Shown: in pieces, positions 17,866-30,207 of the stretch
Layout of the letters: each line of letters starts with the position of its first letter
Numbering within the stretch: position 1 is the first letter of the stretch
Assembly: GCA_963669155.1 (NCBI GenBank)
Contig: OZ022577.1
Span: 33,673,850 to 33,737,849 of the forward strand
Direction of reading: 5' to 3'
Length of the DNA: 64,000 nt
Origin: Arbacia lixula
Taxonomy: Eukaryota > Echinodermata > Echinoidea > Arbacioida > Arbaciidae
Notes under the pieces: generated by a model
The model's input: only the letters and a program-made list of their open reading frames with translations
What the model was told of the DNA's origin: nothing
Database searches by the model: none
Position numbers and translations under genes: made by a program

Positions 17866-20570
17866 ATGGGGATTGCAGCCATCATTTTTGATTTAGATAA
17901 TACTTTGATTTGGACCAAGCAGTCTGATGCCAACGCATTTGTGCAGGTACTACATTTTCAATGTGTTTGCCTAGTATTGAGCATATATTCCAGCCATTAC
18001 CAATACCAGATCATCATGACTGAGCCATTTTGACCATGCTCATGACCGTGGCATTATCAGGTCATGATCAATAATCAGGCGCATGAAGTTGAAGGCGTTG
18101 CCGCGCCTCAGCTCCCCCAGTGCGCCCGATCCCAGCCCACTAGGGCGACAGTGGTTGCTGTATGCAATAATACTACTAGATGAAGGTGTAGATTCTGTAC
18201 TGATAAATTACAACTAAAGTTTGCTTGTGTAAGTTAGAGCGAGCCGAGTGATATAATAATAATTCATGATTTACCATAAGAACTTAATTACAGTTTGTAA
18301 TTTTTGCAGTGTTAATACGTGCCTTTTTACGGTTCTTGCATCGCAATGCATGATGGGATGGAATTCTAGTACGCGAGCGTTCAGCGATTGCTGCGGTCAT
18401 ATCGTTTACATGCTCATGACGCTAGCCGCAGCGAGCGCGAAGTTCAATATTATTTTTTTCATGTTACAGATTTGTTATGTGGATCAGTTCCCACGTGAAT
18501 ACTTTCAGTAGATCTACATCTGAATCATATTTTAACGATAAGAACTTTGATTCGTATTATTGTACTGTTCTTTTTATTTATTTAATTTCACACATCACAT
18601 CACAACACACACATCTTTGCACATATAGGACTACCACCTGAGTCTCGACGACGTCTCGAAGGTCTCTCTCTTTGCTTATTATTTTCTCAACAAACCCGTT
18701 ATAAATCATTATTTAGATACAATAATACAAATCAAAAGTTCTCATCGTAAAAATACAATTCAGATTTACTGAAAATTATCACGTCGGAACCGATCCACGT
18801 AACAAATCTGTAATATTATAATGACATTGTAATCAATGACCGCAGCGATCACTGAACGCTCGCGTACTAGAATTCCGTCCCATGATGCCTTGAGATACAA
18901 GAACCGTAAAGGCACGTATTCTATTGTGTCATATTCTATTCACTGCTCTGTGTGACTGTGATAATATCACTGATATGTGAGTGTGAGGAATATTTCAGCA
19001 TTAGCCAACTTGTGTTATTGCATACCCATCTGCCCAGCCCAGGCCATGGTAATTTCTACAATATTAGAAGGTTCAATTTCAATGCTAAACGCACACATAA
19101 CTTCGCTCAGTTACAGACGATAAATCATAAACAGTGCAGATCAGTCCAAAATGCATTTATGTTGACTTGTTGTCCTTGATTCAAGTAAAACCCTCTGTTG
19201 ATGCAATGGTGATGTTTATTCCAGTGCTACTCTTGATCTTGCAAGTGTGTGATGAACATGTTGTGTATGAACCATGTGTGTACCTTATGTGTGTGTGGGG
19301 TTTAACTGCAACCTAATAATGATATGAACATATCACAACAATTGCTTGACATATCATGCTACATGAATAACTAACGTCTGAATTGAAACTACAATATTGA
19401 ATGGATATTCCCTCCTAGATTAATTGACAAACATGAATTAACTTAACTTGAATTAACAAAATTATTCCCTTTTATGTGCAACAATCATTCCTGCAATGAT
19501 GATCCATGGTTAATGATTATTAAGATGATTAACAACCTAATCTCAAACAATTGACTATAGAGTGACTGATCTGTTCCTTTATCTGTACACACTACACTTT
19601 AAACAAACTTCATGTATCTTGACCATAAGATGTCACTTTGGCATTCCAGTCTTGTAAATTTGTCCTTGAAATATACTAATGTATTCTAAATACAATATGT
19701 ACTGCTTGTACTTCATTGGCAGGCGGGCAATGATAACACTTTTCTCATGTGGCTAGGGTTGGGGGGGGGGGGGGATTGGAGTATGAGCATGTCATGCGCG
19801 CATACATTTTGAGCACTGCGCTTTGAAAAAGTTGATATATACAGGGAAAAGGGCACATCACCAAAGCTTACTTCCAATGAAAATTGTTTTGGCTGAGTTT
19901 AATACATGGCTCTTATTCCTCTTTCTCATATGCACAGGTGACAAGGTTTATTGATAAAGAAATCCCAACTTGCAGTGCAGATGACATTGTGTCAGCATTT
20001 CGGAAACTGCTCCTATCGTCTGAGAAGGATCCTGAGAACAAAGTCCCGATCGATGAGTGGAGAACCAGCCTGTGGAAAAAAGCCCTGAATTCGAACCAGA
20101 ATGAGGAGTTTGCAGCGCGAGTGTACCAACTGTGGAAGAAGCTTCGACTGGAGGGCTTGTATTTTGATGAGGAGGTGAAGGCATTGCTGAAGCGCCTACG
20201 ACTCAAGTACAAACTCCTTGTCCTCACTAACGGGGATAGCCAGGTACAGAGGGAGAAGATTGCACAGATTGGCGCCGAAGATTTCTTTGATGAGATTGTC
20301 ATCAGTGGGGACCACCCTGAGCCCAAGCCGCATGTGTCCATCTTCAAGACGTCCTGTAAGATGCTAGGGGTGGAAGCCTCGCAATGCGTCATGATAGGTG
20401 ACAGTCAGGATACCGATATTCAGGGCGGGGCCAATGCCAGGGTTCTAGCAACCATCTGGATCAACCCCCATGGTAAACAACCCAACTCAGAGTTTGCCAG
20501 CCCAGATTACACCATCAAGTCAGTCCTTGAACTTGACAGTATTTTACAACAGCTTCATCCACCTTCTTGA
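17866..20570 (+). CDS. NANP: N-acylneuraminate-9-phosphatase (HAD superfamily), 2 exons, 237 aa
   Basis: HAD-family phosphatase expected to remove the 9-phosphate from N-acetylneuraminate-9-phosphate, the last step of cytosolic sialic acid synthesis. Exon 1 is 17866-17946 (27 codons, donor CAG|GT), exon 2 is 19938-20570 (210 codons plus TGA, acceptor CACAG|GT). HAD motifs are all present: motif I DLDNT (Asp9, Asp11), motif II TNG (124-126), motif III Lys157 in EPKP, motif IV GDSQDTD (Asp182, Asp187). The helical cap lies between motifs I and II. Length 237 aa is close to the human enzyme (248 aa). The family contains related haloacid dehalogenase-like phosphatases, but the IIFDLDNTLI start and the GDSQDTDIQGG block favour NANP. 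An in-frame ATG inside the intron at 19884 is not the start, because it would lose motif I. Confidence 0.9.
18314..18920. mobile_element. ~607 bp foldback element in the NANP intron
   Basis: AATACGTGCC...ACGGTTCTTG at the left end mirrors CAAGAACCGTAAAGGCACGT at the right end. The arms include TCTAGTACGCGAGCGTTCAG and its complement and extend at least 200 bp inward. No coding sequence. Confidence 0.8.
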
Positions 20571-20734
20571 AACCTTATGAAACAACAGATACGTAGGCCG
20601 AATGATAAGTGGTTCGGTGCAATTTTAGACATTCCATGTATTCCAGCTCATATTTATTGCTGCTATGTTGTACACAATTTGCATTCCTGTCCTTCTATAG
20701 TACAGTAACATGTAAGAATTCTTTTCAGATCAGT

Positions 20735-21010
20735 TTAAGCATTGATGGTTGCCAGATAATTCTTAAAATGTGCTTTTATGTCCTTTACTCAAATTGAAGG
20801 ATTCAAATTAGGACCAAGTAAACAAAAACAAATCGATTCCTGTCATTCTTTGGGAAAGTAACATATGTCAGAAATGTATTTTTATCTTCAGGTCAGAGCA
20901 TTGATGGTTGCCAGAAACAGCCAGACAACAATTAAAATATGCTTTGATGTCCTTTATTTAAATTAAAGGATTCAAATTAGGACCGAGCAAACAAAACAAA
21001 TGTATTCTTG
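20735..21010 (+). repeat. Two diverged tandem copies of a ~160-170 bp unit in the NANP 3' flank
   Basis: The phrase GCATTGATGGTTGCCAGA occurs at 20739 and 20898, and GATTCAAATTAGGACC with an AAACAAA tail occurs near 20801 and 20970. The intervening sequence aligns with small gaps. The duplication probably lies in the 3' UTR of NANP if the signal at 21073 is used. Confidence 0.7.
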
Positions 21011-21072
21011 CCCTGCCCAGCTTTCTTTTTGGAAGTCATCTACATTTGTTTATCCAATTAGAATTTTATGGG

Positions 21073-21078
21073 AATAAA
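21073..21078 (+). terminator. Candidate polyadenylation signal AATAAA of NANP
   Basis: AATAAA about 500 bp after the NANP stop codon on the same strand. It is the first good hexamer I noticed downstream; no transcript evidence is available. Confidence 0.35.
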
Positions 21079-21810
21079 TGTAGAATTAGTACCACATGTG
21101 CTTTCTCAACCACCTCTTTCATTTGTATTTTTTAGCATTTCAACTGAAAAAAGAATGTAATTTTTCACTTTTGTAAATTGTATATTTCATGCCTCTGCCA
21201 TTAAGTGGCTATACAGAATTTTATTTCTCTGTTTAACTGTCTGTTTGTCTGTCAAGATCTTGTTGACGAGAAAACTCAAGATATAATTGACCAAATTTCA
21301 TCAAACTTGATAAAATGATTTATGACAGGACAGTGAAGTAATTAAATTTTGTGTCACTATATATCAAATGTCACAATTGTCACAAAGGTGTAATCATGAA
21401 ATTTCACTATTCATCTGATCCCAAACTTCAAAGAACAATTTTGTATGACAAGACAATTAACTGATTATATTTTGGATCAGATAGGTCAAAGGCTTACCAA
21501 GTCCAATTGTGGAATTTTGCTGTGTATGTGACAACTTTTGATGTATTTGACTGAAAATCGAACTTGGTTTTATGACAGGCCTCTCTCAATAGACCATTTT
21601 TGGCAATGTATGGAAATGTTATGAATGTTGTGCGAACTGCGAACAATTTATTACTAATGGTAACCCTAAAGCTTGTACGAGATTTGTCTAACTTGCAACA
21701 ACTAATAGACTCAGTGTGCGTTCCACCCATTGAAAGTGATTTGCGAAAAACAGGTGAATGTAATAATGGCTTGCCGTGCAATTCGGGGGAAAGTTGTACA
21801 TACAATACCG

Positions 21811-21988
21811 CTGTAGGGAATCGGCATCGGGTAAAGGGAAATTAGAAGGAACCGCGGTATATTTTGTCCAGTTCAGCATGAAACATAATGCTGTAGCCTA
21901 AAAAGCATCGTGTTTCATGCTGAACCAGCAGACAAAATATACCACAGTTCCTTCCAATTTCCCTTTACCCGATGCCAATTCCCTACAG
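21811..21988. mobile_element. Foldback family B, copy 2 (complete)
   Basis: A 178 bp palindrome from CTGTAGGGAATCGGCATCGG to its complement, with the internal CCAGTTCAGCATGAAACA arm pair. It is embedded in the intergenic region after NANP. Confidence 0.8.
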
Positions 21989-22229
21989 CGGAAGTGTACA
22001 CTACGAAAATGACCCGTCAACCTGTTGTTTACTGAGCCCGCATATATGGCTGGCTTTTCTACACTCTGATGTTGAGCAGCGTGACTCCTGCATAATCGGC
22101 TCTGTGGATAATAAACAACAGGCTATGAAAACATTTCAAATTTCTTATGGGGCGCAATAAAGCCACACCGCTTTGTGGTTAGTGCAGTTCCACAGCAACT
22201 TTTGACATCCTTACTAGACCAGGGTGGTA

Positions 22230-22635
22230 TTTCATAAAGAAATGGTTTGCGCATCATTTCCAAAGTTCTTCTTGTTGTGTCCAAAACTTTCCATCCGCTT
22301 AACCTCAGTTTCTTCAGCAACAAGACGACTCCGTTCTTTTATTTCAGCCTATCTTCACTTAACTCTCGGACCCCGTACCATGACACGCTATGGTGATCGT
22401 TCCTTTTCTGCTCTTGCCCCAATACTCTGGAATATTTCACCTACACACATCAGAGAAGTATCTACTATATAGACTCTATCAAGAACCATCTCAAGACTCT
22501 TCTATTTAGGCAATCATTGTAAATGTGTTTAGTTTTTTTCTCTCTCTAAAGCGCTTAAAAACACTATGTTAAGTTCTATATAAATGATATACATGTATAT
22601 TATTATTTTTATTGTTATTATTATTATTATTCCAT
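22230..22635 (+). mobile_element. 3' end of a CR1/L2-like LINE
   Basis: A short frame contains RYGDRSFSALAPILWNISP followed by a disrupted LKT-LF motif, the usual C-terminus of many LINE ORF2 proteins. It is followed by AAAGCGCTTAAAAAC...TATATAAATG and an (ATT)n-like tail to ~22635, the type of 3' end these elements carry. It is 5'-truncated and broken by stops. The exact family is inference. Confidence 0.7.
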
Positions 22636-22639
22636 GTCA

Positions 22640-25268
22640 AAAGCTATGCACAGTGAGCTCAACTAAAACATGTCTGATCTCATCTAGATTATAGTAAGAG
22701 CATGCACGTCATTGCAATGCACAAGCTAGATATTGTCTCGTCTAGATCACAGCAAGACCCTAAGAGTGCTGGTGTATGCAATGTTCATGCAATGCCGCAA
22801 GCTAGATTTTTTGACAGTTTAAGTTGGGCTCCACTGTACACCTGTGTTTTAATAGTACATGAAAGTAACTAGTTACATCGGGTGCATGTTTGACTCTGTT
22901 TTATAAGATTGCTTTCAGCTGTGCTAACGATAGTTTGTAGCATAATAGAAACGAGTTGTGCCTTGATTTCCTCATGATGTCTGTAAACTATATGTACACA
23001 AATGTACCTATATATTTTTACTATCATACAAGCAAAGTGCTATAAAAAGTAAAAACCTACAAAGAAGATGAGGGATGCATCATTTAACATAACGTGAATG
23101 GGGGTTGATGAATTTGTCATGGGATTAGCTTAACATTCTGATATTGAGGTGGTTTAAACATTAAAATGTTGTTTTCAGAATAAAAAGTAAAAAATCATTT
23201 ACGTATGGTAATTGGTACTGATGACAAGAAGTAACAGCCCAAACTGATTTGACAAGAATGTGAAATTCTAGTGAGTCCTTTCAATTGAAATTTTGCTGCT
23301 CATTGAAAACTGATCAGTCAGAGAAATAGGCCATCGAACATATGAGAGCAAAATCATGAATTAAGGAAGTAGCACTGGCAAGAGATATTGTAGTATCATG
23401 ATCAGTTCTCTCACCAGTGTTGATTTTGTGTGGTACATGTCTGTGCAAACTTTTCCATCAAAAACAACCATGTGCAAGCCATTTTTAGCAACAAATAATT
23501 GTGTGCAAATATCATGCAATATGCAAATCAGATAGAGAAGGTCACTTACTTTTGTTCTGAGACATAATTTCCCTCCTCTTAAAAGATTTGAACGCTGAAT
23601 TATTCAATGAAGAGAGAGTTAGAGGTGAAGGAAGCAATGTATTCTCTGCTGGGTCTGCTCCAACACAACATCACTCAAGTGTCGCAGATTAAATGAGTGA
23701 CCAAACCTTCACACGATATGACTTTTTCAGTACATGTACTTGTCATAGTTTACTTCTTTTACTTCTTTTCTAAGCAACCTTTCTTATGATTAAGTGTGCC
23801 GAGAATTTTTCATACCCCTGCCACCAAGTAGTCCGAGGCATGATCCAATTCTCCCTATCGCATATAGCCGATATCAATTCGCAATATGGATATCTAATAA
23901 ATTGCTTTGGGGCCATATTCTGGTATAGTATATGAACATTCACTTCTCTCCCTTCGTGCTTCATCTTGTCTGAGATTGTTTCAATAAAGATATTTTCGAT
24001 GAGACATTTCCAGTGGCATCTGATAATATTGTTCTTTTTTGGAAATGCCTCAAACAAATCTGGTTTAGTTGGCTTCAGTTTGAAGTTGATTTTCCTACGA
24101 AGCAGATTTTTCCACAAGCTCCGACAAAGTTTGTCTGTTGAAATCTTAACCCACGTCACTTTCCTCATCCATGGATGGGGTGCTTTGCAGAAGAATCCCA
24201 TTGCTCAAATGAAAAATAATAGATTGGAAATTAACTTTATTTTGCGAGATTGTAGCTAGATGTTGACATGATATATAGACTTCAATGTGCAGAAAGCATA
24301 CAGAAAGAATGCGTGCATTAAGAATCTTTATAACCCAAGATAATCATTTAAAGGTAACAAAATTAGAGCACCACAGATGGTCAGATTCGGGGAGCTTTAT
24401 GCGATAGGGATGGATTTTGCCAATGATTAGGAATTCATTGGTGTAATTTCAACCAAGCGCACATTTTTTTTTTTTAGTATTGACAATTATCAATTCACCC
24501 CAAATGAAGATAACATAATTGAGGAGGCATATTTATCAAATGCGCAGTCGAATGGATCTTGTTAATATGTTTATAATGCATCATGATTAATATGAGATGG
24601 TTTGTTTTATCGGAATGTATAGGAAAATGTGGTTGCAATATAAATGATGAAAAACAAAAAAACCTGTGCAGATCATATCAGTCCTTGTCCTTAATGGATC
24701 ATAAAGTGCGCCTGTTATATTACATGAATAAAGAATACTTGTATAACAAGCTATTATAAAACAAAGTCAAATTTCAACTTGCAGTATTCAACATTTATTT
24801 GTGTTTTCTTGTTTGTGTGACCCTGATGCATGTGCAACAATGTTTTCATATAAATTATAGTACATTTATAAACCTATTTTATGTACATGTACTGTTCCAT
24901 ATAAGTGAACAATTTTGCAAAGTTTCAACAGGATCCAGAGTCACAAATTTTACAGTCACTTTTCAGTCCTTTTTACTGCACTCTTCATCCATTTCTTTTT
25001 ACATGTAGTTTGTATTTCTTCCTTTTTTGCTTGTAATTGTTGCATTGTGCGCTTAGCCAGTGAAAACGCAAACCCTCACTACACGTATACACATTTCAAG
25101 GACAGAGTTCACTTTGGCAGATGTTGTTTCTTTTGTCCCCTTGTATTTAGCTGTTAATCCTGCAAAGCCACAAACAACAACCACACCCAAAGCATGAGTC
25201 AAACTAGCAGACAATAATCCAATGTGTGGTCCCACAGTTGTTTTTCTCTTTCATTCTGAACGCACTTA
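22640..25268. other. Intergenic DNA, no recognised gene
   Basis: Contains a 143-codon minus-strand open frame (24201-23770) without recognisable domain, and a short repeated TGCAATGCACAAGCTAGAT-like word at 22700-22810. No RNA gene is seen. Confidence 0.5.
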
Positions 25269-25937
25269 AAGGTCCCCTAGACATCAAAATGTGTTGACTT
25301 AATTTGCTGCAACTTAATATGTAAACACTGTATAACAAAATCAATAACTGTTCAATGGAATTATGTGTCCTATAGTTTAAAATAACTTTTCTTTATTGTT
25401 TCTCAGCACTGATAAGCCCCGACTCCAGAATATCCTCCAACCCCTTGTGACATCATTAAAGGTACACATAGAAATTTGCAAGATAATTTATGCACAAACT
25501 GAACATTGCAATGTCTACCTGCAAGTGCTTAAAATAGCATCACGTGTTTATACAATGCAAATTTCTTTTTTCCTTGGTATAGCTAGCACATTTCTGACAT
25601 AAGGAAATGATTATTCGTGCATTAAAAGTTGTTAGATGGTACATATATTGTGTGAGGACATGTGATGCTCTTGTGGGCAGGTGGAGGTAGTCACTGCAAT
25701 GTTAAGTTTGTGCATATTATATTATCCTGCTTATTTCTACCTTTGATAATGTCACAAGGGTAATATTGAGTTGGAGGATATTCTGGAGGTGGGGCTTATC
25801 AGTGCTGAGAAAAAAATGAAAACTAATTTGAAAATATAGGACACATAATTACATTGAACAGCTATTGATTTATTGTTATATATGTAATTAAGTTGCATCA
25901 AATTAAGTCAACATACATTTTGATGTCATATGACCTT
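25269..25937. mobile_element. ~670 bp foldback element, ~190 bp arms
   Basis: AAGGTCCCCTAGACATCAAA at the left and TTTGATGTCATATGACCTT at the right. The arms share GACTCCAGAATATCCTCCAA and its complement, and CAGCACTGATAAGCCCC and its complement. Intergenic. Confidence 0.8.
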
Positions 25938-27214
25938 GAAACACCAGTCATCCTGAGGGATGGTACATGTACAAGTCTTCATCAGTTGGACAAAGAAATT
26001 GTACTTGTAGGACGTGGCTTAATCTCTGGATTCATTGTACATGTAGTATGCATTTTCAACACCTGTAATTTACAGGATTTTTGTTGTTGTAGTTGAGAGA
26101 TTTCTCCTTTGCAAGTCTTCTATCAACCTGTCATCAGAAAGGTACATCAAGACCCCACCCCGCGGCCCCCTTCACCCCAGATGTCACTACTTGATAAGAA
26201 TGCCCACCTCCAGGAAATAAATGGATTATGCTATGAATTGCACAAAAGCTAACTTGAAAGAGTGATAGGATAAATACTTACATTAGAATTGTCTACTTTC
26301 TTGAAAATTGGACGACTTTGGCTATTAAAGCATGTACATGTACATGTATAAACAAATGTGGTTGATATATGAAGTGTAAAATAGAACTTTCTTCACACAT
26401 GCAGACTTTTTTCTTTGTTTCTTCTTAATAATCTTTATTAAATTCCATTCAAAATCATACATGATACAGCAATATCTTCTGAATATTACTGCACAAATGA
26501 ACAAACTTACATGATTTCATTGCAATAAACAAAAACATTTTTTTTTTACTAAAAAGCAATATACATGTAGACTGAATTACAGCTATGAATTGAAAGACTG
26601 TTGATATCGGCACCGTTACAGTCTTCCCAAGGATTCATTTTGTAAGTTTCGGTCATGGTGTTCCCATGGATGATTATTGCGCTGCAGAAACCAGCGAGAT
26701 TTGATTGGTCAGGATCTAAAGTGCAGGTGAGATCTTTTTCGTACACATGAATTGACGTGTATCTACAGTACACATAAGCTAGTTTATGGATCTGTTGTTA
26801 TGACCATTACTTTTGTGTAGCTGATTGCCTTCATATATGTAGGCCTACTTTTTCAAGCAATATGTAGTGCTGAGAGAGTTGTATGTTGCGGTTCTACCTG
26901 TCATTGAGGGGTATAGTGACCCAGGAGACTTAGTTTGCACTTAAAGTGCAAAACTGATATTTCCAGACCCTTTTTTAGCCGTTTTATAGCTCATCTTTGA
27001 AAGTGTTGCAGCGAACGTGTATGTTTGCTTACGCACAGGCAGGATATCTTTCTGATACATACTAACACATTACTTGTGTCCCGAACACAAAACACACCTT
27101 GGGTACACCGTGACAGTGTCGAAAAACACATTTGATCTACGTGATTAATAAAGACCAATGACAATTGTAGAAATGCACAAGAATGGGAAGTTTACAATCC
27201 ATGTACCCTATCCC
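25938..27214. other. Intergenic DNA, no recognised gene
   Basis: Partly related to 46120-46270: GTTGATA.CGGCAC..., CCCAAGGATT and TTTTATAGCTC words occur in both, suggesting another dispersed repeat. No coding sequence is supported. Confidence 0.45.
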
Positions 27215-27712
27215 CACCCCGGGGGGGGGGGGGGGGGGGGGCACTCAAATTATATTTTGATGGGGGTGTGCCTCATGAAACCCTGAAATGGGGGTCTAAG
27301 GAACTGACGACAAGGGTAAAATCCGTGTAAAATGTGGGGTCTTAGGAACTAAAAATATACCGGCATTCCCGGCCGGCATTGTGAAAAACAGGGTCTACAG
27401 AACTATCCTCGCTGCACATGCGACGCGTTGTGTTTACGTCAGGGTTTTCTTGCAGCTCACTAGGCCGGCGGGTCGGGCGGCCGGGTTGATGTTGAAGCGT
27501 ACGCGTAGAAAGCTGCATGCAAGCCGCGGACCTGGGGGACAGAGGGAGGGGTACAGCGGGGAGGCTAAGGAGCGGAACTTTCGCGGAACTTTTGCCATGC
27601 GTAGGATATAGAGGATCTCAAGAACGGATATCGAGGTCTCAAAAAGGGGGTCTTCAAAGCGGCACGTCCCCGTACAACCAATGTATGTGAGTGCCCCCCC
27701 CGGGTCCCCACC
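27215..27712. mobile_element. GC-rich element with CCCGGGGGGGCACTCA ends
   Basis: Left end is a long G run followed by GGCACTCAAATTATATTTTG; right end is ATGTATGTGAGTGCCCCCCC. The interior is unusually GC-rich for this window (GGCCGGCGGGTCGGGCGGCC near 27461) and CpG-rich. Open frames inside have no recognisable domain. Confidence 0.6.
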
Positions 27713-27748
27713 CTCCCTGTACACACACGCTCACCCACAAACACATAC

Positions 27749-27754
27749 ACAAAA

Positions 27755-27787
<33 letters not shown>
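27749..27787 (+). repeat. (AC)n microsatellite
   Basis: About 18 CA units, adjacent to the GC-rich foldback element. Confidence 0.95.
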
Positions 27788-27789
<2 letters not shown>

Positions 27790-27799
27790 ACTACCCAAA

Positions 27800-28095
27800 A
27801 TTCCAACAGTCTACTGTATCTCAATGTAGTGATCCATCTTTGTACACTATTTTGTTGGAATTGCATCATTGGATTTGTATTTTATTGTGAAAAAAAAAAT
27901 CAATTTGGGGGCTATTTTTAGCCTGCCCAATTTCTGCAAAATCATTGGCCTTTGACCTGTCATCTTTCAGGGATATTCCCACTTTTACTTCCCAACAAGT
28001 GCTCCATCTCCACCTCCCTCCCCAAGATATTTCGTAAGTGGTTTCGGGACAGACGGTCAACCCGAAAACATTATGCCTCCGGCTACTTTATGGCT
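27800..28095. mobile_element. Dispersed repeat of the GGACAACCCGAAAACAT family, copy 3
   Basis: Shares TTTGTTGGAATTGCATCATTGGATT, a GCCTTTGACCTG segment and the end ACGGTCAACCCGAAAACATT followed by ATGCCTCCGGC. Confidence 0.7.
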
Positions 28096-28421
28096 AAAAG
28101 CTAAAGAAGAACAGAATGACACATGTACTTGGTAAATTTCAGCAATACTTATCCTGTTATGATAAAACAAGGTGTGTGCTTCAGAGTTTTATTGGAAGTA
28201 ACAGTTTGGGCCCAGAATTATCTCTTGAACATGGAAAGTCCTTTATGATGAAACAAACATTTTGAATACTTTCTTTGAGTAGACAAAGTTTTTAAACAAA
28301 TGTTTAGGACATTACATTAGCTACATGAACACATGTTATACACAAAATTCAAATTCAGGACTGAAGTATTGCTTGAGCTGATAACTGATGATTACATTCA
28401 ACAGTTCTGAGTTATTTTTAA

Positions 28422-28786
28422 AGGGCATATACTGTACTGGGAAGGCAAAAAAGCCTTCAAAAGGTAATTGTTAGCAATCTTTTTGCCAATAGTCTTAAAA
28501 TTAATGTATTGTCCATTTTAGAAGCTTGCTGAAAGTTATTTGCCCTCAAAGATCGACATTCGGCATAATGAGTGATTAAATCACAAATCCTCAAAATGTT
28601 CAGCCCGATCATTTTAAGGATTTAATCATTAATCATTAATTTCTCCAAATCTGGATCATTTGAGGGCAAATAACTTTCAGCAAGTTTCTAACATGGCCAA
28701 TACATTAATTTAAGACTATTGGCAAGAAGATTTCTAACAATTACCTTTTGAAGGCTTTTTTGCCTTCCCAATACAGTATATGCCCT
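28422..28786. mobile_element. TTAA foldback MITE, copy 4 (365 bp, complete)
   Basis: Same length and structure as the copy at 7935, with TTAA at 28418-28421 and 28787-28790. The two complete copies differ by scattered substitutions. Confidence 0.85.
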
Positions 28787-29737
28787 TTAAGCTTATTTTT
28801 TACATCTGTATTCATCTAAGGCTTCAAGAATTAATACACCTTGTTTGTGATATTTTGATCAAGAATAAACATGTTTGTTTGTTTTTCTCACTGGCATAAT
28901 GTCTTCTTCTGTGATGATTAATGTTTCAATGTAACAAACGGAGCATTTCAGAGTGCTGCACCCTATTATATACAGCATTATCGATATAATATAACAACAT
29001 GTACAGGTATTTCAGAACAGGTTTTAGATTACTCTATATGTAGACACAACAAAAAAGTTATGCTATTTTTCCTAGGGGGGGGGGGGGGAATTACTTTTTT
29101 TGTGTTTAGAACAGCAAAAACATTAGAAATTAGAGTGGGATACAATAGACCACACAAACGTTAAAGGAATTATGATAAATCAAGCACATCAGAAACATGA
29201 TTTTTTTTAATGTCATCTCTAGAGTTAAATGATATACCATGCCTCATTCAATGAAGCCATTTTTTTAATAAAATAACAACACATTTTGGAACATATTCCA
29301 AATATTGACATAATATGCTGTGAAACTAGAACAATTTTCACTGCCATGCAGTTGAAGAATATGCATCCCCCTGCATGTTAGTATCATCGGGTAATCTTGT
29401 GCTCAGAAAATATTGAGTTGAAACTGGATCACTGAATTCCTAACTATTGCCTCGTTCCATCAGCATTTGTGGGCGATTGTGATGTCTAATATACTTGGTT
29501 AACAAATTGACATAGGTGTTCAGGCATGATGCTAAACAACACAATACAAACTTACATGTGCCAAAGACATGGCAGGAAATACAAATGTTTGTACATATGT
29601 GAGCAGATCAGCACATCCATATTGTGCAATTTATGATAAACTACAAGAGTGAAAAACAAAACAAAATAACTGGAGTACAAGATTCCCAAATACATGCCAT
29701 GTGTGTTTCATAGCCATTGACTCACTCCACAAAAAGT

Positions 29738-30195
29738 TTAAAGGGATAGTTCACCCTAGCATTATTTTGGTTTCAATAAAAGGAGACACCTGAAAGAGAC
29801 ATATTAGTGAAGGTTTGACAAAAATTGGTCAAAGGGAAAGAAAGTTATTTGATTTTAAAGTTTTGATTTTGTCACATCACAAACGAGGTGCTCTCCTATA
29901 TATTGTGTACTACTTTTTCATAAATTGCTATTTTTATGTTTTGACGAAGCAGTACATTCTTTTTAGAGCAATATGTGTGTAAAAACATGTGTCTAATGAT
30001 TCCTCAAATGCACACGAGAAACAGTAAATATCCTTTTGAGAAAATGGAAATTTTCCAAAAAAATTGTACATAACATATGGGACAGCACCTCACACATGAC
30101 GTCATAAAATAAAAACTTTATAATCAAATAGCTTTCTTTCCCTTTGACCGATTTTCGCTAAACCTTCACAAATATATTTCCTTCATGTGTCTTCT
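29738..30195. mobile_element. Foldback MITE reaching to within ~15 bp of the DPP3 stop codon
   Basis: Left arm TTAAAGGGATAGTTCACCCT...GTTTGACAAAAATTGGTCAAAGGGAAAG; right arm CTTTCTTTCCCTTTGACC...AACCTTCACAAATATATTTCC. The right arm lacks the last ~35 bp of the left terminus. On the minus strand the DPP3 TAA (30208) is followed almost at once by this element, so the start of the 3' UTR is probably transposon sequence. Confidence 0.75.
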
Positions 30196-30207
30196 CATTA
30201 CTCCTCA

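Noticed and set aside
19913..20392. 159-codon frame antisense to NANP exon 2
   Set aside because: Shadow of a conserved HAD-family exon on the other strand.
23770..24201. 143-codon minus-strand open frame in intergenic DNA
   Set aside because: No recognisable domain, no splice partners, and composition like the surrounding AT-rich DNA; 143 codons can occur by chance in 64 kb.
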